Source of the DNA: Symsagittifera roscoffensis
Taxonomy: Eukaryota > Xenacoelomorpha > Acoela > Convolutidae
Direction: 5' to 3'
DNA: 64,000 nt
Assembly: GCF_963678635.1 (NCBI RefSeq)
Contig: NC_087068.1
Span: 14,139,872-14,203,871, forward strand
Shown here: one piece after another, positions 62,801 to 64,000 of the stretch
Layout of the letters: each line of letters starts with the position of its first letter
Numbering within the stretch: position 1 is the stretch's first letter
The notes under the pieces: model-generated
What the model saw: the letters and a program-made list of their open reading frames with translations, nothing else
Told to the model about the DNA's origin: nothing
Database searches by the model: none
Translations under genes and position numbers: made by a program

Positions 62801-64000
62801 CTCATCCGAGTCTTCATCCCATTCTTCACGCTCCCCGGACAATTTCCCTTCTCCGGTTTCGTCTTCTTCCATGAATCTGGACCACTCCCCGGACTCTTGA
62901 TCTAGTCCCAGGTGTTCAACTTCTTCTCTGAATGTTACTTTCTTATCCCTGACTTTTGTCTGCTCCAGAATTTTGTCGGGGATTTTTTCAACTAGTGATC
63001 GCACAACTTCCTTGCTATCAGTGATGCTTCCTTTTGAGACGTCAGTATTGTTCACTGTTTCTTCTCTCCGAAGTATGGTTAGTTCCGGTGCCTCCTGACC
63101 TTTCCCTTGGATCACGGGCTTGTCATCTGATAGTTTCTCAAGCAACCTCATTAAGTCTTCATCTATTCGGACCGTTCCCTCCTCTACCTGGATGAGATCA
63201 TAACCTTTTGCCTTGAGTGTTTCCCTCACGATCTTGGACTTGAGCATTATTCCTACCGGAATCCCTCTGCTTCTCTGCAAGATGGTCTTTTCAAGAGGCT
63301 CTTTCGGCAATTCGGGATGATCTTCAATCGGTTTGCCTGATTTGTCCAGCCATCTCGTGAGTGGAAGACTGTCGTACGTTTCTTTGTCCATAAAGGAGAA
63401 GCCGTCTTTGATCTCAGGTCTGTCCGCCTCTCTTTGTTCTTGCCTCTCGTAGAACTCCGTCTTCTTACTCAAGCTGTCAGCATTTTGATGTTTATCTCGT
63501 GTTCTGTGCTCAATTATCATGTTGTATCCATCCAAGCGAACTATCCACCTCCCAATATAGCTCTGGTCCATTGAGTACGTTTTCAGCCAGCTTAGTGCTC
63601 GGTTGTCGACTCGCAGCTTGAAGGGCTCACTGCCTAAGTATGCTCTGTATTTTTCGACAAAGGTGACCACCGCGAACATCTCTGCTTTCGGTGCTCCGTA
63701 CTTCATTTCTGTGTCACTTAGGACCTTGCTCCCGTATGCTATTGGTCTCAAGACTGTCTTCCCATTCCATTCTTGTTCTTGATGGAGAATCCCAGAAATA
63801 GCGACTACTGATGTGTCCGTGTCTAGCACGTACATCCCTTTCTCAGTCGGCATACCCAGTACTGGTGCCTCACACAGCTCTTTCTTTATTCTCTGGAATG
63901 ACTCTTCTGCCGCGTTGTTCCACGTGAACTTCTTGCCCTTATGTCTCATTAGTTGTTGCATCGGGTATACCTTGTCCGCATAGCCCTTGATGAATTCTCT
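59885..64000 (-). CDS. pol: Ty3/Gypsy-like pol, 3' part: RT end, RNase H, integrase, macro-like C-terminus
   Basis: Open from the window edge (EFIKGYADKVYP, the RT connection block) to TGA at 59885-59887; 1,371 residues visible. Numbering from the Met at 63961: RNase H 1-167 (D49, E94, D119 and the NADSLSKK end, D162). An acidic spacer at about 170-560 is unusually long. Integrase 570-930 has the zinc HHCC (H589, H594, C624, C627), catalytic D655, D714 and E750 (D-x58-D-x35-E), and a GPF module at 891-893. A 430-residue extension follows, acidic then ending at about 1210-1350 in a fold matching OARD1/TARG1 macro domains (CITADMSF, YLCFLVTR, VEVSMPVYDPNRGKLSS). It copies RNA to DNA, removes the RNA strand and inserts the copy; the macro part's job is unknown. 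No chromodomain seen. Reading frame intact. Confidence 0.92.
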   Translation of the reverse strand, partial: REFIKGYADKVYPMQQLMRHKGKKFTWNNAAEESFQRIKKELCEAPVLGMPTEKGMYVLDTDTSVVAISGILHQEQEWNGKTVLRPIAYGSKVLSDTEMKYGAPKAEMFAVVTFVEKYRAYLGSEPFKLRVDNRALSWLKTYSMDQSYIGRWIVRLDGYNMIIEHRTRDKHQNADSLSKKTEFYERQEQREADRPEIKDGFSFMDKETYDSLPLTRWLDKSGKPIEDHPELPKEPLEKTILQRSRGIPVGIMLKSKIVRETLKAKGYDLIQVEEGTVRIDEDLMRLLEKLSDDKPVIQGKGQEAPELTILRREETVNNTDVSKGSITDSKEVVRSLVEKIPDKILEQTKVRDKKVTFREEVEHLGLDQESGEWSRFMEEDETGEGKLSGEREEWDEDSDESSEDQDSLCMILAEEKIRQHDRELQTDPSSGTYNLETQEVRGGEELEKIAVSRKPLRELSCNSNVRTNLVPEDDMKIVKRMICVKLSDDIHNPGEMNGQIMALKEHVKARYRLSDLIRAQRNDKMTSNLSKWIHSGVKEKGELEEDSYKILSQFYKEKRDLLYHTAEGVVACKRRDEEKILHKHNLIILPQLYQTEVLFRSHDQMGHQGIDKVQQRILHRFDWPGMRKACERWVNACLACLQVKDPRKMKFPLKSVESSEFNEVVQIDHQKICMTESGYNQILVIIDHFTKLAEAVPCQTASAEETCDHLITHWISRYGCPMTFQSDNGKAFVGDLTKELMKRSHIAQAHSTTYHPQTNGLVERQNRTLVNMLRVYCSRYMTDWDKYLPQVVGAYNSTQHSTTGISPFMMLTGRERAMPITFFYPEYEGKRTSPQAYVKEAIKRQQELNELCRRNTAQAQMRQRKKYDEKILRAKPYEVGQYVWVFQNVIPPKGTKKLLKKWRGPFMITEVHQQGRFYRLSTGRAAHYENLKPHVPSPEDWCLPRDMEGLEYLVVEPACEVNEKGTREKNDGNENLSLDDNEKIEVESDAGSFVEEDWNDPEQNEVPKWMEPDRPTPPETRTGNRKRTGMRYNRYGDDFLIDKIQPDKLGDELLSAGELEAGEEWQVIDDGGHYPQDDYSTPELETDLEQSEIERRENTNLRILEWMRDVKDESHEGQSIQQVDISAANYMKTEDPLFGWTATDRPLDIPKDNSDPTTSTGTSINIFVRGVGVGLTHTENLMIKKLKEVRETSGLELEEEEPEPTIGRNFKTKFEIPNEYSENIMITDSDFILSNRTSAICITADMSFKSRLEADFKREYQNVEFLFRQRPGLGGIAALPPSVAQVPGKYLCFLVTRVNDRNTIDPEHVILALTRLRDFMIERGIVEVSMPVYDPNRGKLSSRELYAILHVVFAETEIMVHLHKKYYLSIA

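Larger units (their letters stand above)
49257..64000 (-). mobile_element. Giant Ty3/Gypsy-like LTR retroelement, 3' part
   Basis: On the minus strand, from the window edge: pol (end of reverse transcriptase, RNase H, integrase, long C-terminal extension), a 0.5-kb leader, a 2,959-codon ORF, a polypurine tract and an LTR. Protease, most of reverse transcriptase, gag and the 5' LTR lie beyond 64000. Nearly 15 kb are visible, so the full element probably exceeds 18 kb. Both visible ORFs are intact and base composition is much richer in G and C than the host flanks, suggesting recent insertion. It appears inserted next to or into the LINE fragment; the other target duplication cannot be checked. 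Confidence 0.88.

Noticed and set aside
1..64000. CRISPR arrays, bacterial operons, rRNA genes
   Set aside because: None seen; direct repeats are contiguous minisatellites or segmental duplications without unique spacers.

Overview
The window is AT-rich DNA from an invertebrate metazoan; the species cannot be named from the sequence. Evidence for a eukaryote: spliced genes with GT-AG introns, a 12-exon TRAM1-family gene, hAT-type MITEs with 8-bp target duplications, tRNA-derived SINE heads, a LINE endonuclease fragment and a very large Ty3/Gypsy-like LTR retroelement. There are no bacterial operons, CRISPR arrays or functional tRNA/rRNA genes.

Layout. 1-9 kb: repeat-rich sequence with a 2.6-kb-offset segmental duplication and fragments of a hAT-like MITE family. 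9.0-14.4 kb: minus-strand exons of an unrecognised secreted-type protein, with a signal-peptide first exon and a probable 1-base frameshift in exon 3; its introns hold MITEs and SINE heads. 15-27 kb: a roughly 4-kb unit in two or three diverged tandem copies, a 42-bp minisatellite and a large inverted repeat. 27-29 kb: a smaller duplicated block. 29.9-33.0 kb: a complete four-exon plus-strand gene for a 195-residue protein with a C-terminal coiled coil, function unknown; its introns carry a tandem duplication, several copies of a dispersed hairpin motif and an 85-bp-arm perfect-looking hairpin. 33-43.6 kb: dispersed repeats, a MITE, SINE heads and a CCAAT-rich promoter-like patch. 43.6-47.1 kb: a complete TRAM1-like gene on the minus strand, preceded by a terminal exon of another gene (47.2 kb). 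47.5-48.2 kb: a degenerate satellite. 48.25-49.2 kb: a frameshifted LINE endonuclease fragment. 49.2-64.0 kb: the 3' part of the LTR element on the minus strand, cut by the window edge.

The LTR element is the exciting part. Read 5' to 3' on the minus strand it has the end of reverse transcriptase, RNase H, a long acidic spacer and an integrase (HHCC, DDE, GPF module). An unusual 430-residue extension follows, ending in an OARD1/TARG1-like macro domain with altered active-site residues. Then come a 0.5-kb inter-ORF leader with a good candidate intron and, in the env position, a single 2,959-codon ORF with coiled coil and a tandem pair of SGNH-hydrolase-like domains (one with its catalytic motifs, one degenerate). 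The element closes with a polypurine tract and an LTR of about 1.2 kb. The whole element, coding and non-coding, is strongly enriched for the hexamer CTTGAG on its sense strand.
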